Source: Bryoerythrophyllum caledonicum (Eukaryota; Streptophyta; Bryopsida; Pottiales; Pottiaceae). From it: 64,000 nt of DNA. Position numbers and translations under genes: made by a program. Location: assembly GCA_963971425.1 (NCBI GenBank), contig OZ020517.1, forward strand, positions 2,048,501-2,112,500, given 5' to 3'. The notes beneath the pieces were generated by a model. It did no database searches and was not told the origin of the DNA. It saw only the letters and a list, made by a program, of their open reading frames with translations. Shown in pieces: positions 20,200 through 33,424 of the stretch (position 1 is its first letter; each line of letters opens with the position of its first letter).

Positions 20200-20993
20200 A
20201 TGGCGGACCCTAAAATTCCATACCACAAGCTCTTCAAGCAGGGCGAGGTGTTCGGGAGGGCGTCCACAACTGACGAGAAGATCACGAACATAGCTCCGGA
20301 CTACAGGGGCCACGTCATGACGCCGCAAGAGAAAGCTGACGACAACAAGGCCTAGATTCTCAAAGGCCACTCTGATCTCCCTGACGTCGACGACGCCAAA
20401 CCTCAACCTGACACCTACGCCGAGGAAGTGAACAAGCGTTTGGGTGCATTCGCCTCTGTCAAAGACAAGGAAGCAGATGGCCTGGAAACAGCCATGGACA
20501 AGATGTCACGATTGATTGATACCAAGAACTCATCCGGAGTAAGCTCACCTTGATCTCCCATCATGTCTCTTTGCATGTGACCAATCTCTGACATGTCAGA
20601 CCACTTTGTTTTGCCAGAGTGAATTTTCGCAGTACACGCATGCGTAGTGGGAGAAGATAAGCACAATGAAACCCACAATTGGAGTGCAGCAGCAAGACAA
20701 GCCCAAAGTTGAGTGCACACTTAACGAGTGTCGGAGATTTAAGAGAAAGGTCAGCATGACACGAACGTTGCCGCGGAGAAGGCGAAGGAGTCGATGCTCA
20801 ATTTGCCGAATGTGGCGGAGAAGGTCCACATCTTGGATGCAGACAGGGATGACGTCCTTAAGATTTTGGCGGATGGAAGGTCGACATAGGGCGATCCTTT
20901 GAAGGCGAACATGAGAGTGACGACGGAAATGCTGGCGTAGATTTTCCAGATTGTGTACAATCTCTTCTTAGTCAAAAAATGTGAGAGTTTTGT
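20200..20993 (+). pseudogene. Captured host gene fragment, unidentified hydrophilic protein
   Basis: Exon A (20200-20538) starts MADPKIPYHKLFKQGEVFGR and ends before a GTAAGC donor. Exon B (20755 on, after TCAG) continues in phase with HDTNVAAEKAKESMLNL and VHILDADRDDVLKILADG. In-frame TAG codons occur after DDNKA in exon A and twice in exon B (after DGRST and after TEMLA), so it is not translatable as one protein. The product is charged, without membrane segments, and I do not recognise it. Its place between the inverted repeats suggests capture by the element. Confidence 0.5.
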
Positions 20994-21195
20994 ATAGTTT
21001 TGGGGGCTTGTTCCATTGCAGGCTTGTTGAAAATTTTCATTTCATGAATATATTCATTACTTTGGCATTGTTATGGAAGTCAAAATAAGATTTTTAAATG
21101 CAGTTTATAAAGAGCCTCCTGAATTAGAATTGCAAACTTGCTTGAAACTGCTACAATAATGAGAAACTCCATTTTGTTTAATGCACTCGTGTTGA

Positions 21196-21392
21196 TTGAC
21201 TTGTCGACATCCCGACTCTACACCTTGGACCCCTAGTGCTCACCCCGGCCAGGCTGGTATCGGGCGGAGGCGGGTATCAGGCGGAGGTGGGAGGTTCGAG
21301 CAGGAAAGGGGCGCCGGGCAAGTGAGTGGGGCGGGCAGACATGCGCTCCCCCTGTTTCGACCCGCTCTTAGTGGCAAGGCCTAGCGAGGAGG
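21196..21392 (-). repeat. Right inverted repeat of the Pack-type element
   Basis: Reverse-complement partner of 18985-19183, from GTCGACATCCCGAC to about GGCCTAGCGAGG. Just beyond it are three short direct repeats of TATGTGATACCCA-type (21445-21500). Confidence 0.65.
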
Positions 21393-21420
21393 GAGGCCCG
21401 GCTCATATATAGGAGGGAGG

Positions 21421-24350
21421 CCCGACAATACATGTGACATACATATGTGATACCCATAGATACTTATGTGATACCCACAGATACTTATGTGATGCCCGTG
21501 GATATCATTTGACAAGGTGGCTAAATACTTATGATGCTAGTCAACATTCTTGCTAAATTTCATAATTCTTTTCAAATTTTCACAATATACTAGTAGCAAC
21601 CATGCTTTTCTTGTAGCTTTTCAACTAAATTTAGCCCATATTGGAAATGCTGTTGGAGAGGCTTTTCACTACACCCAATTTTTTCAATAGTATGCACTTA
21701 CTATCTCTGTATGCAAGGTTATACAATGCTACATATCCTTTAAAGGACCAAGGCATTTTAGAAGAATCTCTACTCCATTGATTAGAAATTGGCAAGATTA
21801 TATTTTTGAGAATGTAATCGTAGGATCTTCTTATGAACTTATATGAGATGATCTTGTGAATATTTTGTACATTTTGACCATACATATTGAACAATGATTG
21901 CAGTTGAAAATATAAAATTGTCCCCCAAATGGACACTTGGTCCTTTAGGGATTAAATAGCTTGCATTTACTGTCTAGTTATGCAAGGTTATATAATGCTA
22001 CTTGAATGGGGACTTTTTACCTTTAATATATTTAGAAATTAGAATTAGAAAATCACTTTGACAAATATGCCTAAGCTTTTGGTAGATAAAAAATAAACAA
22101 TAATATGTGGTGTAGTCTCCACCAAGATTTATCCTTTAAATGTGCAATGTCACGCTATATTATTTGAAATGGCTATGAATTTTTTTACCTTTGAAGAGGA
22201 TTTTATTGAGAGCACAACCATCTAAGCTATTAAAAAAGGTTGATCATTGTCAATATAGTTGTTAAATATAATCATCAAGAGTAAAAGCTCATGGCATTTA
22301 TAAATCACATAGAATGTTTACACTAAACATCATATTCCATTTAGTTTAGTTCATTGAAGGATTCAAAAACAAGCTCTAGGTCAATGTGAAAGACACCAAT
22401 CTCTAAGAATATTTTTGATATATAATATATTAATAAATATTTATACCCAATGACTAGTTTTGGAATTTCAACTCTTGATAAAAAGTAGTAGTCCCGTACT
22501 GCTCACTTAGTATGTCATTTGAGTACACTGAGCTGTGGGATCATAGTACACAAAGGTTACTCACTTTTGGGCAAAATCGAAGAATTCAATAAAAACCTGG
22601 AAAAATATTCTTCTACATTTTGGTTGATTAGTGGAAGAAGATAACTTGATTTACATGTGGGCCTAGTTTTTTTGAGATTGAATTAACTCCCTTCTACAAG
22701 GAAATTTTTAGGTACGCTAAATTTAAGCAGAGAGACATTGTGACACTAAAAATTTATAATTTTGAGTTCAAATTTATCTTAAAGATGAACTAATTTATCA
22801 AAAAAATTGTACACTAGTAGAACCTTGTTAGCTTCTTCTACCAATCAACAAAAGTGTAAAAAAATAAATTCAATTTTTTATTGAACTCCTTGTTTTTAGA
22901 GATTACAGTGAATATATTGATTACAAATGGGAAATTTCCCTTGGACCCTAGGATCCATTAGTAATGTCAATCATTACACCAAATTCAATAATGTAATTTT
23001 CCTCATTTATGTAGCCTTAAAACAAATTTATTTGAAATATGGGACAATGTGACATCAAAAGTGGGGTACCTTTGTGTACTTATACCATGTGGTATACCAA
23101 ACTAACACTTTATTCATGCCAAATTCCTTTGGAGACCAAAATCAACAGTAAATCTTCATTAACGCAATATTTATTGTTTGAATTAACACCAAAGTCACCA
23201 TTTAACATCAACTTCATAGTAAAACAATAGAGAAGAAGGAACCAATAATAAATTTTCCATATTTTCTGGGAGAAATACATATCCATGAATTTCTTACATT
23301 TGACCAAACATTAACCCTTTTATATCCACGTGGCCATACTAATATGGTTGTTAGGACATAAAAAATGGGCTTTGATGAGGATTTGTAGCAAAGTAGATTT
23401 TGGAATCAAATGAATTTTACATTTAAAGTAATCCCGTACTTATCTATTGCAACAATTGTCATTCAATGTGGACTTCAAAGACACCTATTTAAAAAGGAGA
23501 GCATATACAAAGCTCATATAAAAAATATCATATTCATATATTACATAGTGTACAAAAAAATTGTAGAGAATTTGTTACTTTGAGTTCGTGAAAGGTGAAA
23601 AAAAATAATAGAGAGCCATGTCAAATTTTGAATCTCTTATAATGCTTGGAAAGCTTAGTTACATTATTTATACTATATGTAAGAGATGTTGTCTTTTTTG
23701 TATATGTGATTTTATGAATATAGCAATATTCTAAAAATCTTTTGAAGTTTTTTCTTCCTTTTGTTTATATGTTTTTCCATAGATGTATATTCTAAGGATG
23801 GCAACATGTATAGATTTATCCTCTAAAGAATAATGCAGTAATTTCTTTTGTTATTATTAATCTCTATTACATCTATGCGATGTCTTGTTATGCAATGTCT
23901 TGTTAGAAGTGGAGATTTCGCAGCAAGGATTTGAAGCACGTATGGTAAGTTGCATTTCAGTCACAAATTGAAGGTGATGTGATACAAACCTAAGTCATTG
24001 TTGTACCACAATGTTTTGTGCTCATCACATCACAACTCTCATGATCTAATACATGTTACACGAAACAGTCAATGAAGACCATTTCAATGTATGGAGGGCA
24101 TTTCAAAGTTTCGGTATATTCTAAAATAATAAGCTGAAGTAAGAAGTTACTGAGAAAAGGCATTTTGAAAAGCTTCATACGTTTTACTGGATGACAGGTC
24201 CCTGCAATTTCTACTATGTTCAGGTATTTTTGAAGTGTTTTTAGAATATCCACACATGCTGGCATTGTAAGTATAAGATTTCGTCTCAATACTAATATAC
24301 CGTACTTGACGTGATGTTCATTTTGAGCAAGTTTATGTGTCTATTACACA
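21421..24350. other. AT-rich stretch without recognised genes
   Basis: No frame with family features on either strand. Notable only: GGACACTTGGTCCTTTAGGG followed by ATTAA (21931-21955), which is the reverse complement of the left end of TTAA element B (46345), so it is an orphan end of that family. No matching second end was found nearby. Confidence 0.5.
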
Positions 24351-25800
24351 AAACTACAAGTGCTTGCAATGAAAAGTGTCCGCCAATCTAGAACATTTGA
24401 TTGCAAATACACGAGCATTTGCTCCAATGCGTAGTTGATTTTCACATATAACTAGCTCATATAAAATACCATCATGTTTCACTCCTGTAGGACACAATAA
24501 ACTCCGAATATTACCCTTGAATGTGGCGCTGCGGGAACAATCAGCAGACAGGGCAGGACTCTTCAAAACTTGGTTCCTTGCACACGCATCCATGACCTTT
24601 ACTGACAAAGAGACCACTTCAAGTCTCAGTCCCTTGGGCCTGCACGACCATGAGTGACAAAGATAACTTTTCATTCACGCGCCAACAGCAACGTCAGACG
24701 GTCAACAATGATCTCACTCATATTACACTCAACAGGATGGCAACCAGCTCAGAAAACACCCAAAGTAACTAAAGAAGAAAGCGACAACATAACAAGAAAA
24801 GAACTCACTGCTACAACTCATAACTTAAAAGTAACGCACAAGACAGGGTATGTATTAGGCCTTTTGTTTTCGTTTAGACCTGATAGCTATAATGGCTGCG
24901 ACAGGTTTAGGACTGTAGCGGTTTTGGCATCCACTGCTCTGATGAAGGAAAAACATTTGGTCTTAAAAGGGTAAAAAAAAGGCAAATTGGCCCCTTCTAA
25001 GAAAATGAGAATGAATATAATGGCGATTTTTTAGAAAATTAGAAATATCCATTTGGTTATTCATAAGTACGAGCATGGTGCAAATTGGCTCTTGCAACGA
25101 CTTTGTGATCTCTGAAGAGGCGATTTAGTTGGGAAAAAAAAGTCCAAGTGGCTATGAAGGAAGAAAAAACATGAACAAATGAATTTGGCTTCAAAGTGGC
25201 GTATAGAAAGGCTTTTGAATCCTCCGAAAATCACAATCATGCAACCACAGTACTCATGCCACTCTAGCATCCCACCTCCATAGCCATTTCAAAGGTGGCC
25301 CAAATAAAAGGAAAAAAACACATACATGTAATGAACTAAAACATGATGCCCCTCCCAAGGGGCTACAACATACATAGACAAGTTTGTGCACCTCTATCAA
25401 ATTACAATGATGGAGAAATGAAGAAAAAAACCATACTTGAAGTGAATTCAAACCCTTTACACCTTCCAAGCAGTTGCAGCATCCATACACCATCTTGTGC
25501 ACAACCTCAAAATACAATGAAGGAGAAATGAGAAAAAAAAAAAAAAAAAAAAAAAAACATGTAACGCATACATGGAAGGCTTCCAGCTACTCCACAGTAG
25601 CTGCAGAGGCCTTCCATAAGTCATTGTCTACCATCAGCCATTCTCTGGAGCACAAGCAGAGAACATCAAAAATCAAGTAACAATTTCGAGACATAAAATT
25701 TCACAAAATATTTATAAACCAATATCAATGTTCAATGCACATAGAGTGCATGACATAAAACTGAAGGAAAAGAGTTTTGAAGAGAAACTATGATCTACAA
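24351..25800. other. Intergenic stretch, low complexity, no recognised gene
   Basis: Contains frames up to about 106 codons on both strands without recognisable motifs. At 25385-25530 there is a diverged direct repeat (ACAATGA.GGAGAAATGA twice) ending in an A-run at about 25531-25557. Confidence 0.4.
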
Positions 25801-25807
25801 TAAGGAC

Positions 25808-28570
25808 CTATTTCTCGCCACCATAACGTCCGGCACCGTCCGAGCTACTATACCAATGATCATAAGCCTTTCCGTATGGGAAAGTCTCTACATCAAACAA
25901 CTTCTGGGAGTACATCCCAACCACAATGCCAAGGTTAGTATCTAGAGAACTTCGCACTTTGGACTTCAAAAATGACAAGGAACTGAAGACACGCTTGTCT
26001 TCCACTGAACCCAACACCATCACAATCGCCACCTCAACAACCTTCATGTATGTGGAAAATCGGCCCATTAGATTGGGCAACCCGCCATATCTTCGTAAGT
26101 GGGTTCAAGTCAAATGGAGGCTCACATGCACGTTGAAAGTTACTTCGCATGAAGAGTTTGAACAGACTTTGCTGAGACTCAAGATCATACCCATTTAGTA
26201 GTGCAGGCACTACTATCCTCGGAGCAGCTGCCCCATTACCTTTGATTTCCTTGGTCTCACAAAAAAATGCTTCACAATCTCGAGATGTTGTGGAAATGTG
26301 TCCAAACAATCTGGCGTTGCCCACTACTGCGGATACACTATGCCAAGGGCATTAAGCGTATCTATAGACGGGAATCGACGTTGCAGCTCTTCAGTGAGAT
26401 GCACTGCTGCCCCTACAACCAACAAACATCAAAATCAAGTGAGTTCAATGAATGCATACCAAAACCTCAAAGGAAATTAAAATTCAAAGTGGAAAGAGAA
26501 GTTACCTTTGCAATCTACTTGAATGGCCATTGCCATTTCTGAGAACATTGTTCTGTGAATGGGTTTGCCCTTGTAGAGGGCGGGCACCTCAGTGACATGG
26601 AGCCTCCACATCAAACATTCAGTTTGAGTGTTCAAGTCCACATCCCATCGAAGAAATATGTTGTAATGCGCCAACTCCATCAACGCCTTGAAATTATTGA
26701 AGTCATCAGTTGCAAACGCCGTAGATGAATCAATGTACAACTTGAACAGCTCCAACTCACATGTGCCAAGCGCAGCTACGAAGTCCTGTATGAACACGTT
26801 CTGTTTCTGAGCAAAGTTAATGAGAACATCAATGGTCTCCACCAACGGGATTAAGGCAACTATGCCTAAAAGGACACTAGGATCAACCATTTCATCGAAA
26901 CAAGCCTGAAAAATACACATAAGAACACACAAAATTAGTACAACTGAACTTGAATTCGAAATGCACTCAACCACAATATTGCTAATACATAAAGAGAGAG
27001 AATGATGAGATAAGCACCTGAGCAACTGCCTCTGAAGCCTTCGATTGGTACATTTTGGTTAAAACCAACCTATACTATGAGACCAACCGGCGGAGAGGGT
27101 CTAGCAAACTAATCCACCTCGTGGATACATTGCGCAAGAGCTTCAAAACTCTACACTCCATTGTCTCCGCGAGTTCCTTGAAGTCTTGAACTCTCCTCGG
27201 GCTCTTGCTAAAGTACAAGTACGTGGATGCAAGGACTCTCTCAATGGCTTCCATCACCTTCAGTTGGCTGAGGCTCTTGAAAGCCAAGTTACACTTGTGA
27301 GCAAAACAATGCACTGCTTGTGCAAAAGGCGCATGAGATTCACGAAGCTGTGTAGAGACTCCGGTAACCTTCCCTTGCATCACCGGTGCTCCATCCGCTC
27401 CAAAACTAACCAACTTGCGCTGAATCTTTAAGGTATTCAAGCCTCCAAACTCCTTAAGGATGCTAACAAGGACATCAAGAAGGTCATCTGCCCTCGTCCC
27501 ATCCACAACTTTGTGGACTTTCAACAACAAGGGCAAACGTTGCCAATTATGCATCACATATGCATAAATTGACATCCATGAGGTGGTATCATTCGCAGTA
27601 ACTTCATCGCAACTAAGCGCGACGAAGTTAGCAGCGCTAACCTTGTCCTTGATGTGTCCTTGCAGCTGCAAACACATTGAGAACACATTAGAGAACATGT
27701 AGAGCCTTTGTGTCCACAAAAGCAAACTATTGCAAATTACATTCATGACAACCCAACTCAAAGACCTAAACTGAAAGACTTGCAAATTATTGTCATGAGC
27801 CCAACTAAAAGTCCTAATGTCAAAGACAAAAGAAGCTATTCCCAACAAAAAATTCATTCATTGTTGATTGACAAAAGCTGACATCAACAAACATACCACA
27901 TCAAATATAGACGCTGCCATGTTCCAACCCGAATAGTAGGTCCAATGCATCCGCGGGATTTCAGGGAACTCCAAGTAATTGAATAAAGCCTCCATGTCTT
28001 GAAAGTCTTGCATGGGCCTCCCCTTCTGAAGAACTTGCAAGAGGGTTGCAAATTGAATTTTCTTCTTCTTCCGAGTAGATCCATTGATATTGTTCGCTTG
28101 TTGTAAGACTGGCTCAAGAGGTTTCTTTGCAAACAGGGTAGCATTTTTCTGATGGCGACAATTCTTTGCAAGGAAGTTGTCTCCCTTCTTCAGCCCCTTG
28201 GCCAAATTATCTTTTTTAGCCTGCATACAAACAAGCATATTAGAATTGTTTTCCACGAATTATAGTGAAGTACCACAAGGATATGTGAATGTACCTTGCG
28301 GTTACCCTCATGCTTGAAAAGTGTGTCAGTCTTCGCCGCCATCAGCTTGGGCCGACCCTCAATTTTAGTGCACATGATGCACTCCACAAAGTCATAGCCA
28401 TCTTGCATAACCTCTTCTGCCCATGGAAACCGTGCTGCCCACTCACAGTGGTAGCATCGGTTCTTATCATATTGCCGGGTCTTCCGCTTGGCTGTTGGTG
28501 GAGTCTAATCAAAGTCGGAGTCTGACGACTCTTGAAGCTCATCGTCAGAACGGCCCTGCAATCCAACAAA
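25808..28570 (-). pseudogene. hAT-type transposase gene (ZNF862-like), broken
   Basis: Read on the minus strand from 28570: a zinc-finger-like segment (CYHCEWAARF, ECIMCTKIEG, DTLFKHEG); an exon with FLAKNCRHQKN and FNYLEFPEIPRMHWTYYSGW (about 28222-27897); the catalytic-type exon (27668-27012) with FVALSCDEVTANDTTSW, LVSFGADGAPVMQG, HCFAHKCNLAFKSL and NVSTRWISLLDPLRRL; an exon to about 26510 with FDEMVDPSV; LTEELQRRFPSIDTLNALGI (about 26400); and the C-terminal hAT dimerisation-like part SVEDKRVFSSLSFLKSKVR ending at 25808. In-frame stops occur in the first segment (after SDSDFD), after LRRLVS and near 26330, and a frame change near 26080. GT-AG borders are visible. It could be a decayed domesticated gene or transposon; no terminal repeats were identified. 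Confidence 0.75.
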
Positions 28571-29279
28571 GAATGAATCAGATTTGATATTTAGAACAAG
28601 TTAAAAACACCACAAAGCATGTCACATATGTTCAATAGTGCAATATCACCTAAAAATGCTATATTCACAAAGCTCATCTTCTTTTGTCACCATGTGAATC
28701 ACACCTTGCTACTATCTGACATATGGTTTCCTCTTCTTGTTTTTGGCCCAAATAAAAGGGAACTGTTCCTCCTTTTTCTTTCCATTTTGGAGAAAACGTT
28801 GGTGAATGTGGGAAATTCTAAACATAGTGGTAGGATATCGTGTCATGGTTCAATTCCCGGCTCCTGTTGACAAGGATCAGCTCGCTACTGTATGTCATTG
28901 AAAGCTGTTTGATCCAAATTAAGACCCTCCTTGAAAGTTGACACCACACTGATTTTGATATTTAGTGTTCTGTACAATAAATGACTTGTGAATGCTATAA
29001 CTTTTTACTCTCAACGAATGTTATTACCAGCCATGTCTACAATGATCCCCCTCTTTGAGTTGTAAATATTGTTGTTCTTTTTTTTAAAATTCATTAGAAG
29101 CAAAAACTTATAACAAACTGAAACTGTACATAACTGTAGATACCAAAATCAGTACATTTCTGTTGCAAGTGCTAAATTTGGGCCTTCACAAAAGTTTCAT
29201 TGGCAGGAGTTATAGAAACTGCCGCATCGTATACTATTTCGCTCAAATCAAACCAAGAGCAAAACCTAGCGCAAAATCG
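28571..29279. other. Intergenic stretch with a tRNA-like fragment
   Basis: Nothing coding is recognised. AGTGGTAGG (28826) followed by GGTTCAATTCCCGGCTCC (28848-28865) resembles the A-side and B-box/T-arm of a tRNA-Gly-like sequence. No full cloverleaf closes, so it is a tRNA-derived remnant or SINE head at most. Confidence 0.35.
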
Positions 29280-29469
29280 CAGTCCTACGGTCAGAACCTC
29301 AGCATGAGAAACCTACAGTCCTACGGTCAGAACCTCAGCATGAGAAACCTACAGTCCTACGGTCAGAACCTCAGCATGAGAAACCTACAGTCCTACGGTC
29401 AGAACCTCAGCATGAGAAACGGTTTAGCACAAAAGGCAGTCCTACGGTCAAAACCTCAGCATGAGAAAA
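29280..29469 (+). repeat. 36-bp tandem repeat array
   Basis: Four near-perfect units starting at 29280, 29316, 29352 and 29388 (CAGTCCTACGGTCAGAACCT then CAGCATGAGAAACCTA), plus a fifth diverged unit at 29442 after a short spacer. The period of 36 keeps a reading frame, and the frame around it is open from 29163 to 29516. Confidence 0.9.
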
Positions 29470-29921
29470 TGTCTTCAAATTCAATCAGTCGATCCCCAAA
29501 GCTCATCCAAACCTGACCAAATCCTCCGCATACTAAACACGCACGAGAAAATTCCCCTCACACAGAAAAAAACCATTCACGACCAGAGGACTACGAAACT
29601 CAGTGACACCAACCTAAATGACCTCAAACAAAAAAAAAGACCCCCGGAAGCACATCCAAACCCTACCAAATCGTAATTACGCACGAGAAAAGTCTACCGT
29701 CACAGAAACAATCAATCAGCGCAGGCCACATACCACTGCAGAAGAAGCCTCCGACTCAAGCATGACTCCGAGCCAACATATACAACACTCCCACCCGACA
29801 CATACAAGACTCCACTACATACTCATAGAAGACTGGCAATGAAAAAAAAATTCCTACCTGGAGGGGATGGGGCGCTACAGACGTTGAGCCTTTCAAATCC
29901 GGTGCGGCCTTCTTCCTCTTC

Positions 29922-32097
29922 ACTTCCTAGTCGCAGGCGCCGTGACTGCCGCCCGTTTTCCCTTGTCATGAGACGGGAGTGCAAGCAGACGGACAACAGG
30001 ATTGCTCCGGGGTGGGGTGACAGAAAGAACGACTGTGTCTTTGGGTGAAGCAGAGGTAGAGGCATCTGCAGTGGGTGTCGATGTTGAGGCACTCCATGGA
30101 AGCGGACTGTCACTGAATGTGTTTCTGGACGATTGAAAATACATGTTGAGCGTCACGGCTGCCTTGGTTGCTGTCCTCGCAGCTTCTTCGGGTTCCCGCA
30201 AAGTCCGTCTCTTGTCCACAGCCTCTTCAAAGTCCTCCTCTGAATTCGACGTTTCTCCCTAAGAAGAAGACGTTGAACAGCAACAGTTGAAGGATCCAAA
30301 CTGGCGCACATACCTCCACCATCATTGCTGAGTGTATGGATGCCACTCAATTGTCCTCCTTAAAAAGCAGCGCTCATTAGTCCTGCACCCAAATCAGATC
30401 GTCCCACTTCCTTGCCGGCAAGGATCACAACACGAGCACCAGAGCGCAGATCTGCATGCAAAGAACAACAACAATGAGAATGAAGACTGCGAATTCTCAG
30501 AAGAGCACAGGTTCTACTTAGAACAAATCAATCACCTCTAATAATTCTGGGGTCATGTTAGAGCTGCCAATTCCATCCAAATGCCTTGTAGATGATGAAG
30601 AGGTAATATTCCAAGTGGACAGCAAGCAAATAAGTAAAGAAGCATGGTACAACTCCCACAAGCCTGTTCTCAATCACGAACAATAACCACTACAGTAGTA
30701 CTGATATTCCATTGAACAAAAAATTGTGTACATACCTTACAAATAAAATAAGAACTCTCATGGATTTTTGTGTATGTTCCTTCTTGTTTGTATTTTCTGT
30801 AAATTTAAAAAATTTATCTAGAGAGAACTCCCCATGTTACCTTATAAGGTTTGGTCAAAGCAGACCCTCATGATTTTATTTTATTTGACAGTAATAAATA
30901 GTGTAAATCATCAATTCCAGTTTGATACGTCCTCAAGATCTTTCTGGTAGGAAGAGAATCATCTCTGGCAAGTTCAAATGCTTACCTCCTATTTTGCACT
31001 GAAACAATTGGCCTGCAGAATATGCAAGAATGAGAGACTTGGGTTCTTATCCTTGTCCTCACCTCTTTGGCTATGTTCTGCACCTTGTGCATGTCTTGCA
31101 TCTTTGGTCGATGCCCTTGGATGCACTTGTCCTCCTTCAAAAGCAGCGCTCGTTAGTCCTGAATCCAAATCAAATCGTCCCACTTCCTTGCCGGCAAGGA
31201 TCACAGCAACAGCACCAGAGCCCAGATCTGCATGCAGAGAACGACAAGAATGAGAATTACCGGTTCTGCTTTTAAGTGTAGTGTTTCCGAAATTTGATAA
31301 CTTCTCTAAGTTCATCGACATTGTGCGCCTTGCTTCTGAGGGAATTTTTTCGGTTGGGCAACTACATTCCAACTCTGTGCGGAAAAGATTCACTGATCTT
31401 TTTCTGATCTTGCACCAGTCCCACAAACCACATTCCTTTATGTCACATATCACAACAAAATATGCACCTTCACATAAAACTTTACCACTATCCTCATCAC
31501 TGCTGAAAAAAACTTCAAAATGATCATTGGTAAATTACTGCTTAAATTCCAAGCAGAGAAGAACAAAAATATAATGGTCATCTGAACTTGCAACTTGAAT
31601 TGTGACTGCCTGTGCAGAAGGTCAGCAGCTGACTTTAAATTGATTATTCTTAACCCTTAAGATAACAAAACAAGATTTCTTATGGAATTAACAAATAGCA
31701 AAACCCTAAATCTACATCATTAGTGAGACTTACTATTGCCACAGCTGAATTGCCTGAAGCTCAAAGTGGTGCCTGCAGCACTTGCACCTCCACTCGGATG
31801 ACCACCGCGATGATTTAACCCTAAACTGCTTGCAACACCAGCATCGCCGCCTGATTTCTCTAGATCGGCGTAGGGGCCATCGAGACTCTTCTCTTCACGA
31901 CTTTCTGTGGCACGTGAGGTCTCGGGCGTGCCGTGTCCGCGATCTGGAGCTTTAGCAACAGAGCTTCGCCCGACGTCCAACGCTGCTGCAGCATTTGGTA
32001 ACTTCGGTGACAGACAACAACCCTCCGAAATGTGGTCTGATGCATCTGTGAGGGCGCCTTAAGCCTCCGCTGCAACCTCTGATGGTGAAGACGTCAT
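29922..32097 (-). pseudogene. Unidentified multi-exon gene with a duplicated exon
   Basis: Apparent first exon from the ATG at 32097 (MTSSPSEVAAEA, then an in-frame TAA, then SVAKAPDRGHGTPETSRATE ... SFRQFSCGN) to a GTAAGT donor near 31731. A middle exon (about 31535-31265) contains GAYFVVICDIKECGLWDWCK and RTMSMNLEKLSNFGNT. An exon after GCATGCAG reads DLGSGAVAVILAGKEVGRFD (31235 down). A second version of that exon lies at 30460-30335 (DLRSGARVVILAGKEVGRSD), with a stop. The last exon (30263-29922) is Ser/Thr/Pro-rich and ends TAPATRK. I do not recognise the family. The stop in exon 1 argues for a pseudogene, unless translation starts later. Confidence 0.45.
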
Positions 32098-32099
32098 GC

Positions 32100-33424
32100 T
32101 GCGCCAAAAAAACACCCCGCGCCAGCCTCGCACCATCAACCCACAGAAGAATTCGTCACTAACAGCACCAGAGGATTTTCCACTCCCACAAACAACTAGA
32201 TCGACAATGTGCTTAGCAATATCGTGAAGACAACATTATCATTCAAGTCCTTAGACATCACAAAGGACTTTACATCGGGATCTACAGAGGGGAGTTTCAA
32301 TAATGAGGTACCTCATCAACAGCCGCCACCGCCTCCCTAGAGCTCCATGCAACAACGTTGGCGGAATACGAAACATGAAAGACGTCATATTCAAAAAAGG
32401 AAACCCTCACCCTCAGGATTCCTTGAAGTCACAAATGCAATTGAAGTTGTTGAGATGTTGAGATCTGCTGAGTTTCCTAGGCCCATCAAGGTGGCGCAAA
32501 GTGCAAGAGAGACACAACCACAAAGACAAAATTCCAAAACAACCTAGGCGAAAGTTGCTCAACAAACATCGCAGAGAAGAGACAGAGAGGTCAGGCGAGA
32601 AGGTTGTTGGCGGGCAGTGCTCTCTGGCGAGAGTGCGAGGGCAACGGCAACAAGGGATGGCAATGAATGCCATGATTTCAGCGCGTGTCGTGGCGATTCT
32701 CCAAATGAAGAAAAATAAATGTGGGCGAGCGCCAAGACACTGCAGGCGCGCTTTGGCGCAGAAGGAAAAACAAGATCCAGAGATTGGCGCGCAAGGCGAC
32801 GGGTCCCACTAAACTTTAGTTCCCAGTGGCCCCACCGTCCCCCATACCTTCGCCATCAGGCACCCATGCTATTCAGTGAACCAACAGTTTGGCTTCATTT
32901 TTTAATTTCCTCAGACTTCTTCTGAAGACCAATTCGCCACGTAATATATTATTTCGTTATATGGCTGTAGGTCGCCAAAAACAAAAGGCCTGGTATGTAT
33001 GACTTGACCCGATCATTAAACCCAATCAGAAAACGAAGACCATGATAGGAATTATCCCGGACGCAGCATGTGAAAGGGATAGGTACACAAGCATACAAAG
33101 GAGAGAAAGGTGTGGTGACGAGGTTCGTTGACATACTGCTACTACGACTAGAGATTGTACACATCAAAAGACATATCTAGACTAAAAAGGATTCAGAACA
33201 CGGTGCATATGAATTAGTCCGATGAGCAAAAGAAGGCCATGATATTGATAACGAAAAATCCCAGATAAACTTGTTTACGAAGCACGTGAAAGGAGTGATG
33301 GCATCAATACACAAGCTCTCAGACAACAGGCCTATAAGCTACCCAAGTCTGTCGCACTAGGCAAATTCTCAGAGAGATTTGTACGAGTGTGATGATGCTA
33401 GAAGTGCTCTAAACTTAGAGGAAC
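32100..33424. other. Stretch without recognised genes
   Basis: Several frames of 60-100 codons on both strands without known motifs. 32101-32900 is relatively GC-rich and could be the 5' region of the gene at 29922-32097. 33180-33424 is the 3' flank of the eS25 copy. Confidence 0.4.

Larger units (their letters stand above)
18985..21392. mobile_element. Pack-type element with long inverted repeats and a captured host gene
   Basis: About 200 bp at 18985-19183 is repeated in reverse orientation at 21196-21392 (for example CACTAAGGGCGGG at 18999 against CCCGCTCTTAGTG at 21360, and GTCGGGACGTCGAC against GTCGACATCCCGAC). The left arm also occurs at the window's end (63970 on). Between the arms lies a multi-exon host-type gene fragment and no transposase. 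Long GC-rich arms around a host gene fragment are the Pack-MULE pattern, but no 9-bp target duplication could be made out. Confidence 0.55.

Noticed and set aside
24354-24674. Minus-strand 106-codon frame (WSCRPKGLRLEV...) as a gene
   Set aside because: No family recognised, no splice or repeat context, and an equally long open frame lies on the other strand nearby.
28826-28870. tRNA-Gly gene
   Set aside because: Only B-box-like and partial A-side similarity; no acceptor stem or anticodon arm can be folded.
29280-29469. CRISPR array
   Set aside because: Units are contiguous without unique spacers; it is a simple tandem repeat.
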